This document shows positions 1-6,010 of a DNA stretch of 8,762 bases, piece after piece. Made by a program: the position numbers and the translations under genes. This stretch comes from Acidobacteriota bacterium. Lineage in GTDB: Bacteria > Acidobacteriota > Terriglobia > Terriglobales > Acidobacteriaceae. How positions within the stretch are numbered: the first letter of the stretch is position 1; each line of letters begins with the position of its first letter. The notes below the pieces were generated by a model that was not told the origin of the DNA, did not search any database, and saw only the letters and a list, made by a program, of their open reading frames with translations. The DNA lies in assembly GCA_028873155.1 (NCBI GenBank), contig JAGWML010000128.1, forward strand, positions 1 through 8,762, in the 5' to 3' direction.

Positions 1-1754
1 CAACTCGCACGCTTCGGCGCATCCGTCACGCAACCATTGCCGCCACACTCATTCTTCCTGTTGTCCGCGCGCCGCTCGCCTCGGCCCAGCAGCCCAACGC
101 CCTCCTAGAGGTCATGAGTGACGAGCTGCACCGAGCCTTCACTTCTCTCGGTCACCAGGGTGACGACAAACTCCCCCCGCCCTATTTCCTTAGCTACTCC
201 GTCTCAGACTCCACTTCCCTCTCCATCCGTGCCCAATACGGAGCCCTGGTCGGCGTCAACACCAACCATCTCCGCAGCGCCGATATCCAGGTCCGCGCCG
301 GCTCGCCCGCGCTCGACAACACCCACGGCGACCACCGGGACTCCGCAGTCAACAGCATCCAGCTCCCCCTCGCCGACGATCGCGCGGCCATCGCCCGCAC
401 CCTGTGGCTCGCCACCAACACCGGCTACGGCAACGCCATCGACAACTACCTCCGCGTCAAGACCGAGGCGGAGGTTCGCGCCAAAGAAGAAGACACCTCG
501 CCTGATTTCAGCCGGCAGGCTCCGCAGGTCTCCATCGGCAAGCCCGCTCCGCCCGTCGCTCTCGACCGCATCGCCTGGGAGCAGCGCATCGCCGCGCTCT
601 CCCGCGTCTTCCGCGAGTTTCCCCACGTCTACCAGAATTTCGTCTCTCTCACCGTGCAGAACGAGACCAGTTACTTTGTTTCCTCTGAGGGATCGCGCAT
701 CGTCGAGCCGCATCTCCAGGCCCGCGTCGTGATCCTCGCCGCCACCCGCGCCGACGATGGCATGGACCTCTTCCGCGACCAGACGTTCGAGGCGGAGACA
801 CCCAACGGCCTGCCGAGTGAAGCCGCCATGGAAGCCGCCGCTCGCACCCTCGGCCAGAGCCTTGAAGCCCTCCGCGTCGCACCAGTCACGCAGCCATTCG
901 ACGGCCCCGCCATCCTCTCCGGCCGAGCCGCAGCCGTCTTCTTTCATGAAGTCCTCGGCCACCGCCTCGAGGGCCAGCGCCAGCGCGGCGACCAGGAAGG
1001 CCAGACCTTCACCAAAGACATCGGCAAAGACATCCTGCCCAGCTTCCTCTCCGTCGCAGACGACCCCACACACACCACCTTCCAGCACACCTGGCTCAGT
1101 GGAAGTTACTCTTATGACGACGAAGGCCAGAAAGCCGAACGCGTCGATCTCATCCAGGACGGCGTCCTCAAGACCTTTCTGATGTCGCGCCTGCCCATCG
1201 CCAGCTTCTCGGCCTCCAACGGCCATGGCCGCGCCGAGGTTGGCCGCGTCCCAACCGGCCGTCAGGGCAACCTCATCGTCACCTCCACCAGAACCGAGTC
1301 CGAGACCGAACTCCGTAGGCAGCTCATCGAAGAGGCCCGCAAGCAGGGCAAACCCTACGGCCTCTTTTTTGAAGACATCTCGTCCGGCTTCGCACTCACC
1401 ACGCGCAACTCACCGCAGGCCTTCCAGGTCATCCCGCTCGTTGTCTATCGCGTCTACGTCGATGGCCGCCCAGACGAGCTCGTGCGCGGCGTCAGCATCG
1501 TCGGCACCCCACTCGCCGCCTTGAAGCGCATTCTCGCCACCGGCAACCAGAGCGAGGTCTTCAACGGGGAGTGCGGAGCTGAGTCCGGCACCGTTCCCGT
1601 CAGCGCCGTCGCTCCCGCCATGCTCGTCAGCGAAATCGAGACCCAGCGCCAGCCGCAGGGCAACGCGCGTCCACCCATCCTGCCCATCCCCGGTGCGCCA
1701 GCCATTTCGCCCGCCGTCCCGGCCGCGCAGCCTGTTGCGAAGGAGGCCCAATGA
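1..1754 (+). CDS. Exported TldD/PmbA-family zinc metallopeptidase, 5' end outside window
   Basis: This is a TldD-type (peptidase U62/M103) protein with its zinc site intact. The HEVLGH motif (HExxxH) is encoded at 945-962, followed by RLEG. A Cys in NGECGAESG (codon 1572-1574) sits where TldD proteins have their C-terminal Cys ligand. The SNGHGR segment near 1215-1235 is shared with the next gene. The frame is open from base 3 with no usable start codon before ATG 114. The residues before that ATG form a signal peptide: basic RTLRRIRH, hydrophobic ATIAATLILPVV, then ASA|QQ as a cleavage site. The upstream residues NALLEVMSDELHRAF also align with VLAAMLTELDRSM in the next protein. The true start is therefore left of base 1 and ATG 114 is internal. 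In E. coli, TldD works with TldE in the cytoplasm to trim peptides such as the microcin B17 precursor and to degrade CcdA. Here export to the periplasm is inferred, and the substrate is unknown. The gene overlaps the next one by ATGA. Confidence 0.9.
   Translation, partial: TRTLRRIRHATIAATLILPVVRAPLASAQQPNALLEVMSDELHRAFTSLGHQGDDKLPPPYFLSYSVSDSTSLSIRAQYGALVGVNTNHLRSADIQVRAGSPALDNTHGDHRDSAVNSIQLPLADDRAAIARTLWLATNTGYGNAIDNYLRVKTEAEVRAKEEDTSPDFSRQAPQVSIGKPAPPVALDRIAWEQRIAALSRVFREFPHVYQNFVSLTVQNETSYFVSSEGSRIVEPHLQARVVILAATRADDGMDLFRDQTFEAETPNGLPSEAAMEAAARTLGQSLEALRVAPVTQPFDGPAILSGRAAAVFFHEVLGHRLEGQRQRGDQEGQTFTKDIGKDILPSFLSVADDPTHTTFQHTWLSGSYSYDDEGQKAERVDLIQDGVLKTFLMSRLPIASFSASNGHGRAEVGRVPTGRQGNLIVTSTRTESETELRRQLIEEARKQGKPYGLFFEDISSGFALTTRNSPQAFQVIPLVVYRVYVDGRPDELVRGVSIVGTPLAALKRILATGNQSEVFNGECGAESGTVPVSAVAPAMLVSEIETQRQPQGNARPPILPIPGAPAISPAVPAAQPVAKEAQ
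1741..1746 (+). promoter_or_regulatory. Ribosome binding site for the second TldD/PmbA-like gene
   Basis: AGGAGG lies inside the end of the upstream gene, four bases before ATG 1751. Together with the ATGA stop/start overlap this indicates translational coupling and supports the 1751 start. Confidence 0.75.
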
Positions 1755-3403
1755 ACCGCTTCGCCGCCATTGCCGCCGCACTCTCCGTCAGCCTCGCTCT
1801 GCCTGCCTGCGCCGCGTCTCATCCCACGCGCTCCGATGCCGAAAAAGACCCCGTCCTCGCTGCCATGCTCACCGAGCTCGACCGCAGCATGAGCCAGCTT
1901 CAGCTTCCCGGCTTTCAAAAGCCGTTCTTCATCCAGTACCGCGTGACGGATGTGGAGGACTTCCAGACCAGCGCCTCCTTTGGCGCCACCACGGACACCG
2001 AGCGCAACCACGCCCGCGTCGCCCGCGTCACCGTCCGCATCGGCGACTACAAGACCGACAGCTCGACGCCGCGCGGCGACGGCTCCATCCAGCTCGCCGC
2101 GCTCGACAGTGATCCCATCGCCCTGCGCTCGGCCCTCTGGTCGGCAGCGGACACGGCCTACAAAAATGCCCTCGCCGCCTATGCGCAAAAGCAGGCCGCG
2201 CTCAAGCAGGTCCAGACCCCTCCGCAGGCCGACGACTTCAGCGCCGAACAGCCCACCCAGGCGATGGGCGAGCCCATCCATCTTCAGCTCGATGAAAGCG
2301 CCTGGATCGCGCGGGTCGCCCGCGCCAGCGGCCTCTATCGCAGCGACGCATCCGTCGCCGCCCTTGAGCGCGATGTGCAGTACTCTTCTACCGTCTTCCA
2401 CGCCCGCGCCGTCACCACCTGGATCGTCAACAGCGAGGGCTCCATCGTCCGCAGCTCGCAGGCAACCTATCAGGAAGGCATTGCTGTCGGCACGCAGGCC
2501 GGCGACGGCATGCATCTCGACCGTTCCTACGCGTCCACCAGCCCCACTCTCGCCGGCCTCGACAGGCCCGAAGTCTTTGACCAGCAGGCCGTCTCGCTCA
2601 TCGCCTCGCTCGGCGAGCTCCGTCGCGCGCCCATCGTCGAACCCGAATACCACGGCCCCGTCCTGCTCACCGCCGACGCCAGCGCAGACACCTTCCGCGC
2701 CCTGCTCGCCCCCGGCCTCGCCGCCACCCGTCCTCCGCTCGGCACTGAAGCGCGCACCAACGGCCCCTACGCCTCCAGCTATCACACCCGCATCCTGCCC
2801 GACTCCTTTTCGGTGATCGACGACCCCACGCTCTCAACCTGGAATGGCACCGGCCTCATCGCCTCCTATGCGGTCGACGACGAAGCCGTTCCCGCCCAGC
2901 CTGTCCAGGTCGTCGGCAACGGAATCCTCCAGAACTACCTCATCGGCCGCGAGCCCGTGCGCGACTTTCCACGCTCCAACGGCCACGGCCGCGCTGCCAT
3001 CACAGGGCCAGCGCATCCCTCCGTCAGCGTTCTCAAAATCACCGCCGCCAACGGCCTTTCCAACGAACAGTTGCACGCCCAGTTTCTGGCCGCCGCCAAA
3101 GATGCAGGCCTCAGCAGCGTCTATGAAGTGGAGACCCTCGGCCCCGGCATGAATCCGCGCCTGCTCTACCGCGTCAGCGCCGACGGCAGCCGCCAGCTCG
3201 TCCGCGGCGCCTCGCTCGACGATCTCGACCAGCGCTCGCTCCGTTCCAGCATTCGCGCCGCCGGCAAAGACCTCTGGGTGGCCAACTACTTCGGCGACAT
3301 CTCACAGACTGTCCTCGCGCCCGCCCTTCTGCTCGACGACGTCACCATCCGCCGAGCCAATGAGAAAAACGACAAGCTGCCCTTCTATCCCCCGCCGGAC
3401 TGA
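1751..3403 (+). CDS. Exported TldE/PmbA-like protein, metallopeptidase site lost
   Basis: This 550-aa paralogue of the upstream TldD-type protein is probably its non-catalytic partner. The N-terminus MNRFAAIAAALSVSLALPAC is a signal peptide, cleaved either after ACA or at Cys20; LPAC is an imperfect lipobox, so lipidation is uncertain. The fold can be followed by eye against gene 1: FFIQYRVTD matches YFLSYSVSD, YHGPVLLTADASADTF matches FDGPAILSGRAAAVFF, and SNGHGRA is present in both. Where gene 1 has HEVLGH this protein has RALLAP (R316, A317, P321), so both His and the Glu are gone. The C-terminal Cys region is also replaced, by an Asn-Tyr-Phe-Gly stretch. E. coli TldE/PmbA likewise lacks the zinc motif and pairs with TldD. 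The overlap and ribosome binding site suggest coupled synthesis and a heteromer. A diverged protein with an unrelated role remains possible. Confidence 0.88.
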   Translation: MNRFAAIAAALSVSLALPACAASHPTRSDAEKDPVLAAMLTELDRSMSQLQLPGFQKPFFIQYRVTDVEDFQTSASFGATTDTERNHARVARVTVRIGDYKTDSSTPRGDGSIQLAALDSDPIALRSALWSAADTAYKNALAAYAQKQAALKQVQTPPQADDFSAEQPTQAMGEPIHLQLDESAWIARVARASGLYRSDASVAALERDVQYSSTVFHARAVTTWIVNSEGSIVRSSQATYQEGIAVGTQAGDGMHLDRSYASTSPTLAGLDRPEVFDQQAVSLIASLGELRRAPIVEPEYHGPVLLTADASADTFRALLAPGLAATRPPLGTEARTNGPYASSYHTRILPDSFSVIDDPTLSTWNGTGLIASYAVDDEAVPAQPVQVVGNGILQNYLIGREPVRDFPRSNGHGRAAITGPAHPSVSVLKITAANGLSNEQLHAQFLAAAKDAGLSSVYEVETLGPGMNPRLLYRVSADGSRQLVRGASLDDLDQRSLRSSIRAAGKDLWVANYFGDISQTVLAPALLLDDVTIRRANEKNDKLPFYPPPD

Positions 3404-3557
3404 CCCCGTCCGCGCCCATCGCAGGCCCGCACGAGCGCCCGCCGGCTGCGCAGTCAACCAGGCAAGTTTTTCCCTGTCCCTGCAATTTCTTCCCGCCATC
3501 TTCCGCGCCTGAAATGGTATCTCTCGTTCCATCTAGCACTTACGCCATGCCAGCAAG
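3404..3557. other. Intergenic region after the TldD pair
   Basis: I find no clear gene or strong terminator here. There is an 8-bp palindrome CTGCGCAG at 3446-3453 and a short T run near 3467-3471, without a convincing stem in front of it. The 3' end of the protease operon is therefore not defined. Confidence 0.4.
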
Positions 3558-3573
3558 TGGCATTGCACTTGCT
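3552..3573. repeat. Perfect 8-bp inverted repeat overlapping the sigma-54 promoter
   Basis: AGCAAGTG (3552-3559) and CACTTGCT (3566-3573) are exact reverse complements separated by six bases. The right arm contains the -12 element and the left arm runs into the -24 element. It could be an operator, or the symmetry could be incidental to a promoter whose two elements have related sequence. Confidence 0.7.
3558..3573 (+). promoter_or_regulatory. Candidate sigma-54 (-24/-12) promoter
   Basis: TGGCATTGCACTTGCT fits the RpoN consensus TGGCAYRNNNNTTGCW at all but one position. It has the required GG (3559-3560) and GC (3571-3572) separated by exactly ten bases. A start site about 12 bases downstream (near 3584) would leave a leader of roughly 45 bases before ATG 3630. 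If real, transcription needs RpoN and an enhancer-binding activator. I could not identify an upstream activator site. Confidence 0.6.
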
Positions 3574-3615
3574 ACATCTCACAGTGAGTCTTGCCCTTTG
3601 TCGCGGCACTCTCTC

Positions 3616-3621
3616 CGGAGG
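3616..3621 (+). promoter_or_regulatory. Ribosome binding site deciding the start at 3630
   Basis: CGGAGG is followed by eight bases and ATG 3630. An upstream in-frame TTG at 3591 has no comparable site and lies only a few bases after the predicted sigma-54 start point, so 3630 is preferred. Confidence 0.75.
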
Positions 3622-3629
3622 TATTTGAA

Positions 3630-4514
3630 ATGGTCGGTTCTCTTTCTCCTTGGGCAAAGTTCGGCCTTCCCGCCGTCGCAGTCATCGCCGGCATCGGCGG
3701 CTATGCAGTTCACGAGCACAGCAACGCGCAGAATCTCGCGGCCCAGAACACGCAGATCTCGGCGCAGCTCGGCGCAACCAACTCGCAGATTCAGGCGCTC
3801 TCCGCGCAGGTCAGCGCGCTCAACGCCAGCAACCAGGCCCGCACAGCGGCGGCAACCGCGCCGTCCGGCGGCTCTGCTCGTCCCGCAGCCGGTCGTCCCC
3901 GTGCCGGTTCGCGCGCCTACGACCCGCGCTACAAAAAGCTCCAGTCGCAGCTCGACGCGCAGGGGAAAGCCATCGATCAGACCCGCGCCGACATCGCCAG
4001 CACGCAGTCCGATCTCTCCAGCACGCGCACCGAGCTCAGCGGCTCCATCGCTCGCACGCACGACGATCTCGTCACCCTCCAGAAGCGCGGCGAGCGCAAC
4101 TACTACGAGTTCGACCTCGACAAATCCAAGGATTTCAAGCGAGAGGGCCCCATCGGCATCGCCCTTCGCAAGGCGAATACCCGCAATCAGTATGCCGATC
4201 TCCAGCTCATGGTTGAGGACAGCAAGCTCACCCAGAAACACGTGAACCTGTATCAGCCGGCGATGTTCTATCAGCCCGACAGCCCGCAGCCCATCGAGAT
4301 TGTCATCAACTCCATCTCGAAGAACCACGTCCACGGCTACATCAGCGCACCCAAATATCGCCAGTCTGAGCTCGCGGCCATGTCGACTCCCGCGCCCAAT
4401 CCCGCGCAGCAGGCCGACGCCAATCCCGTGGGAGCCACTCAGCAGGCAAATGCCGCGCCGCAGCCCTCAACCCGGAAGAAGCTGACAATCTCCAGCAGCG
4501 ACCACGTCCAATAA
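3630..4514 (+). CDS. Membrane-anchored coiled-coil protein, function unknown
   Basis: This 294-aa protein is not one I can name. A single hydrophobic helix at about residues 9-27 (FGLPAVAVIAGIGGYAV) follows a short N-terminus and is probably an uncleaved anchor with the rest outside the cytoplasm. Residues 32-69 are Gln/Asn/Ala-rich heptad-like sequence. Residues 70-96 are a low-complexity Ala/Pro/Gly/Arg linker. Residues 101-155 form a second predicted coiled coil rich in Gln, Asp, Thr and Ser. Residues 156-243 look like a compact, possibly beta-rich domain beginning ERNYYEFDLDKSKDF and ending near ISAPKYR. The tail (250-294) is disordered and rich in Pro, Ala and Gln. ATG 3630 is chosen because of its ribosome binding site and because it places the anchor at the extreme N-terminus. 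The gene appears to be monocistronic, between a sigma-54-type promoter and a convergent hairpin region. A scaffold or envelope-spacer role is a guess. Confidence 0.8.
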   Translation: MVGSLSPWAKFGLPAVAVIAGIGGYAVHEHSNAQNLAAQNTQISAQLGATNSQIQALSAQVSALNASNQARTAAATAPSGGSARPAAGRPRAGSRAYDPRYKKLQSQLDAQGKAIDQTRADIASTQSDLSSTRTELSGSIARTHDDLVTLQKRGERNYYEFDLDKSKDFKREGPIGIALRKANTRNQYADLQLMVEDSKLTQKHVNLYQPAMFYQPDSPQPIEIVINSISKNHVHGYISAPKYRQSELAAMSTPAPNPAQQADANPVGATQQANAAPQPSTRKKLTISSSDHVQ

Positions 4515-4523
4515 GCAGGCAGC

Positions 4524-4557
4524 CTCTCCCGCGCCGGCCTGAATTGGCGCGGGAGAG
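4524..4557. terminator. 12-bp GC-rich hairpin between convergent genes
   Basis: CTCTCCCGCGCC (4524-4535) pairs perfectly with GGCGCGGGAGAG (4546-4557) around a 10-base loop, starting nine bases after the stop codon at 4512-4514. There is no T tract directly after it on either strand, so it is not a textbook intrinsic terminator. Its position between converging genes and its stability suggest termination or 3'-end protection of both mRNAs. Confidence 0.5.
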
Positions 4558-4575
4558 AGCGGCCGCAATTCAGGC
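4537..4575. repeat. Second 10-bp inverted repeat interlocked with the first hairpin
   Basis: GCCTGAATTG (4537-4546) is the exact reverse complement of CAATTCAGGC (4566-4575). Nearly all of its left arm is the loop of the 4524-4557 hairpin. The two stems therefore either compete or combine as an H-type pseudoknot sharing only base 4546. A GCGGCCGC palindrome (4559-4566) sits between the arms. Confidence 0.7.
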
Positions 4576-4589
4576 AAGCCCTCACATTT

Positions 4590-4617
4590 AACAGGTGTCT
4601 GTTTTTCTCGTCGAGAA
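4590..4617. repeat. Small inverted repeats with a T run in the convergent junction
   Basis: AACAG (4590-4594) pairs with CTGTT (4599-4603), followed by three more T; this is a weak terminator-like element on the plus strand. Next to it TTCTCG-T-CGAGAA (4605-4617) is a 13-base palindrome with one central base. Both lie about 30-60 bases past the rlpA-like stop codon and could help end the minus-strand transcript. Stability is low for the first. Confidence 0.35.
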
Positions 4618-4647
4618 TGGAATGGTTCGCCGTCTGCGCCTCGCGCA

Positions 4648-5472
4648 TCAATCCAGCCGCGTCAGATACGCATCGCCTTCCGTCAACCGCAGATGTCGCG
4701 CAATCGCCTCGGCCTCCTGGCGATCGTCGCCCTCCGGCCGGATGCGGACCCAGTAGCTCCGCTCCCCTGCAAATTCAATCACGTGCGAGTCGGGATACTT
4801 GTGCAACAGTTCCTTCTTGAGCTTCTCCGCCTCCCGTTCGCTGGAGAGAGCCCCAATCTGCACGCACCACCGTCCCCCGTGGTCCAGAGGCTTCGGCGAG
4901 CGAAATACCTCAATCCGCACCCGCGCCGTGCCACTCCGGTAGATGCCCACCGCCTTGGCTGAAGCAGGACTAAGGTCGATAATCTTTCCCGGCGAAAACG
5001 GCCCGCGGTCATTGATCCGCATCGCCGCGACCTGCCCGGTCTTCAGATTCGTCACCGAAATCAGCGTCCCCATCGGCAGCGTCCGATTCGCCGCCGTCAT
5101 CGCATCGTCGTCAAACACCTCGCCGTTCGCGGCCCTGCGCCCTTTATAGGGCGAGCGATACCACGTCGCATCGCCCTCAAACGAGTAAATCGGGTCATGC
5201 GATGACACATACTGCAGGTCGTCGTCGCTCACCCCGCCATCCGGCATCGGCATCGCCCCAATCCGTCCCGCCTCCGTGGCGGCCGGAGCAGGCGCCGGCG
5301 TCGACGCCGACGGCGGTTCACTCCCATGCGCCGTCACCTCGGGCGGAGCCGCCTGTGGAGCCGGCAGCCGGGCCGTCTGATGATGCCCGCAGCCCGCCAC
5401 CAGCAGAGCCATGCTCAAGGCTCCCGCAGACCAAATTCTCCCCTCCATCGCCCACGTCTCTGCCCGGCTCAT
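4648..5472 (-). CDS. rlpA: RlpA-like lipoprotein, DPBB plus SPOR domains
   Basis: This 274-aa outer-envelope lipoprotein belongs to the septal-ring lytic transglycosylase RlpA family, which cleaves denuded peptidoglycan strands at division sites. The start ATG at 5472 has AGGA (5483-5480) seven bases upstream; the frame extends further to 5586 but only into the preceding gene. The signal sequence ends in the lipobox LVAGC with Cys28. A Pro/Ala-rich linker follows to about residue 90. The double-psi beta-barrel covers about 95-190, including GDATWY, GEVFDDDAMTAANRTLPMGT and INDRGPF. A SPOR domain (about 200-274, starting RWCVQIGALSSEREAEKLK) should bind denuded glycan at the septum. Compared with Pseudomonas RlpA, the catalytic Glu and Asp equivalents are present (E118, D121), but the position with the expected spacing for the conserved His is Asn129. 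Activity may be reduced or lost; glycan binding should remain. It is the second gene of a two-gene unit. Confidence 0.9.
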   Translation of the reverse strand: MSRAETWAMEGRIWSAGALSMALLVAGCGHHQTARLPAPQAAPPEVTAHGSEPPSASTPAPAPAATEAGRIGAMPMPDGGVSDDDLQYVSSHDPIYSFEGDATWYRSPYKGRRAANGEVFDDDAMTAANRTLPMGTLISVTNLKTGQVAAMRINDRGPFSPGKIIDLSPASAKAVGIYRSGTARVRIEVFRSPKPLDHGGRWCVQIGALSSEREAEKLKKELLHKYPDSHVIEFAGERSYWVRIRPEGDDRQEAEAIARHLRLTEGDAYLTRLD

Positions 5473-5476
5473 TCCG

Positions 5477-5695
5477 TCATCCTGCCTTTGGGCCCTTCGT
5501 CTGGTCCATGCGGTCGGCCAGCTTCTGCAGGCTCTCCGCCAGCCTCCGCATCGCCGTAATCGACTCGCTGCGCACCTGCGGCACAACCGCGTCGTTCACA
5601 TACGCAATCGCGTGCCGCAGCTCCATCTCAATCAGCTCAATCGCCTCTTCGATTCGCTGGCCCACACCAGGGCCCGGCGGCGGATAGGTTCCCAC
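5477..5695 (-). CDS. Small 72-aa helical protein upstream of rlpA, function unknown
   Basis: This short gene begins with GTG at 5695, preceded by a strong ribosome binding site (GAGGTGA, 5708-5702, six-base spacing). The stop codon ends at 5477, four bases before the rlpA-like ATG, so the two are very likely cotranscribed and translationally coupled. After a Pro/Gly-rich start (GTYPPPGPGVGQ) the protein is almost entirely amphipathic helix: RIEEAIELIEMELRHAIAYV, a VVPQV break, then a second helix ending near ADRMDQ. There is no signal peptide or membrane segment, so it is probably cytoplasmic and may self-associate as a helical bundle. I do not recognise the family. Its link to RlpA rests on gene order only. 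Confidence 0.75.
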   Translation of the reverse strand: MGTYPPPGPGVGQRIEEAIELIEMELRHAIAYVNDAVVPQVRSESITAMRRLAESLQKLADRMDQTKGPKAG

Positions 5696-5701
5696 GTCGC
5701 G

Positions 5702-5708
5702 TCACCTC
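5702..5708 (-). promoter_or_regulatory. Ribosome binding site for the 72-aa gene
   Basis: GAGGTGA on the minus strand, six bases before GTG 5695. It decides in favour of the GTG start; the nearby upstream ATG in the sequence ATGAGGTGA runs straight into a stop codon. Confidence 0.75.
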
Positions 5709-5817
5709 ATCACTAGTGTGCGAGGCAGGTACTTCCCAGTCAACAGCACCAAAGGCCATCCGTGCCTCCCTCGTTAACACAGTCAACTCGAGCAAATGCC
5801 AAACGCGGCTCATCCTT

Positions 5818-5835
5818 TCTCGCAACTCTCGCAAC
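5818..5835. repeat. 9-base tandem duplication
   Basis: TCTCGCAAC occurs twice back to back (5818-5826, 5827-5835) in the divergent intergenic region. It might be paired protein-binding half-sites or simple slippage. Confidence 0.5.
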
Positions 5836-5902
5836 GCAGCGGGGTTACCATTCCAGGAAATTTTGCGTCTTACCTCGTAACGCCCGTTCTGTAGAAGGAG
5901 AA

Positions 5903-5921
5903 AATGCACAGCAGTTGCATT
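5903..5921. repeat. Operator-like palindrome AATGCA-N7-TGCATT
   Basis: Perfect 6-bp arms (5903-5908 and 5916-5921) are separated by seven bases in the region upstream of the 6011 gene. The dimensions suit a dimeric regulator. It also overlaps the ATG of the possible mini-ORF at 5904. Confidence 0.4.
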
Positions 5922-5960
5922 CTTTGGGGACGGACTTGCCCTTCCGCTCACGCGGCTTGA
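5904..5960 (+). CDS. Possible 18-aa leader ORF
   Basis: AAGGAG (5895-5900) precedes ATG 5904 with only three bases between, followed by 18 codons (MHSSCILWGRTCPSAHAA) and TGA. It lies about 50-70 bases before the possible starts of the next gene. The spacing is short for efficient initiation and nothing recognisable is encoded. It could be a leader peptide or a chance ORF. Confidence 0.2.
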   Translation: MHSSCILWGRTCPSAHAA

Positions 5961-6010
5961 ACGGCATCTGAGCGTCCCTTTATTGCTCCGGGCGCGGCCC
6001 CGGACCATCC

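Larger units (their letters stand above)
5709..6010. other. Divergent intergenic region, about 300 bases
   Basis: This region must hold the promoters of the rlpA unit (leftward) and the 6011 gene (rightward), but I see no convincing -35/-10 pair for either. Visible features are: AGTCAAC twice (5738-5744 and 5781-5787), giving minus-strand TTGACT -35-like hexamers without good -10 partners; a perfect 9-base tandem duplication TCTCGCAAC (5818-5835); a TTCCAGGAA palindrome near 5850-5860; and a palindrome plus mini-ORF at 5903-5960. It is less GC-rich than the surrounding coding DNA, as expected for a regulatory region. Confidence 0.5.

Noticed and set aside
1454..2785. 443-codon minus-strand open frame across the TldD pair
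   Set aside because: It runs across the junction of two well-supported plus-strand genes and encodes Gly/Ala/Val-rich sequence without motifs; a shadow of codon bias.
3404..3480. Terminator after the second TldD-like gene
   Set aside because: A T run exists near 3467-3471 but no stable stem precedes it; CTGCGCAG alone is too short.
3591..3629. Upstream TTG start for the coiled-coil protein
   Set aside because: No ribosome binding site, and it falls only a few bases after the predicted sigma-54 start point; ATG 3630 has CGGAGG at eight bases.
4559..4566. GCGGCCGC palindrome
   Set aside because: An 8-base GC palindrome is expected by chance at this base composition; it is only of interest as part of the larger repeat arrangement around it.
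5473..5586. N-terminal extension of the rlpA-like frame to 5586
   Set aside because: It lies entirely within the 72-aa gene in another frame, is Arg/Cys/Trp-rich, and would bury the lipoprotein signal sequence behind a non-signal extension.
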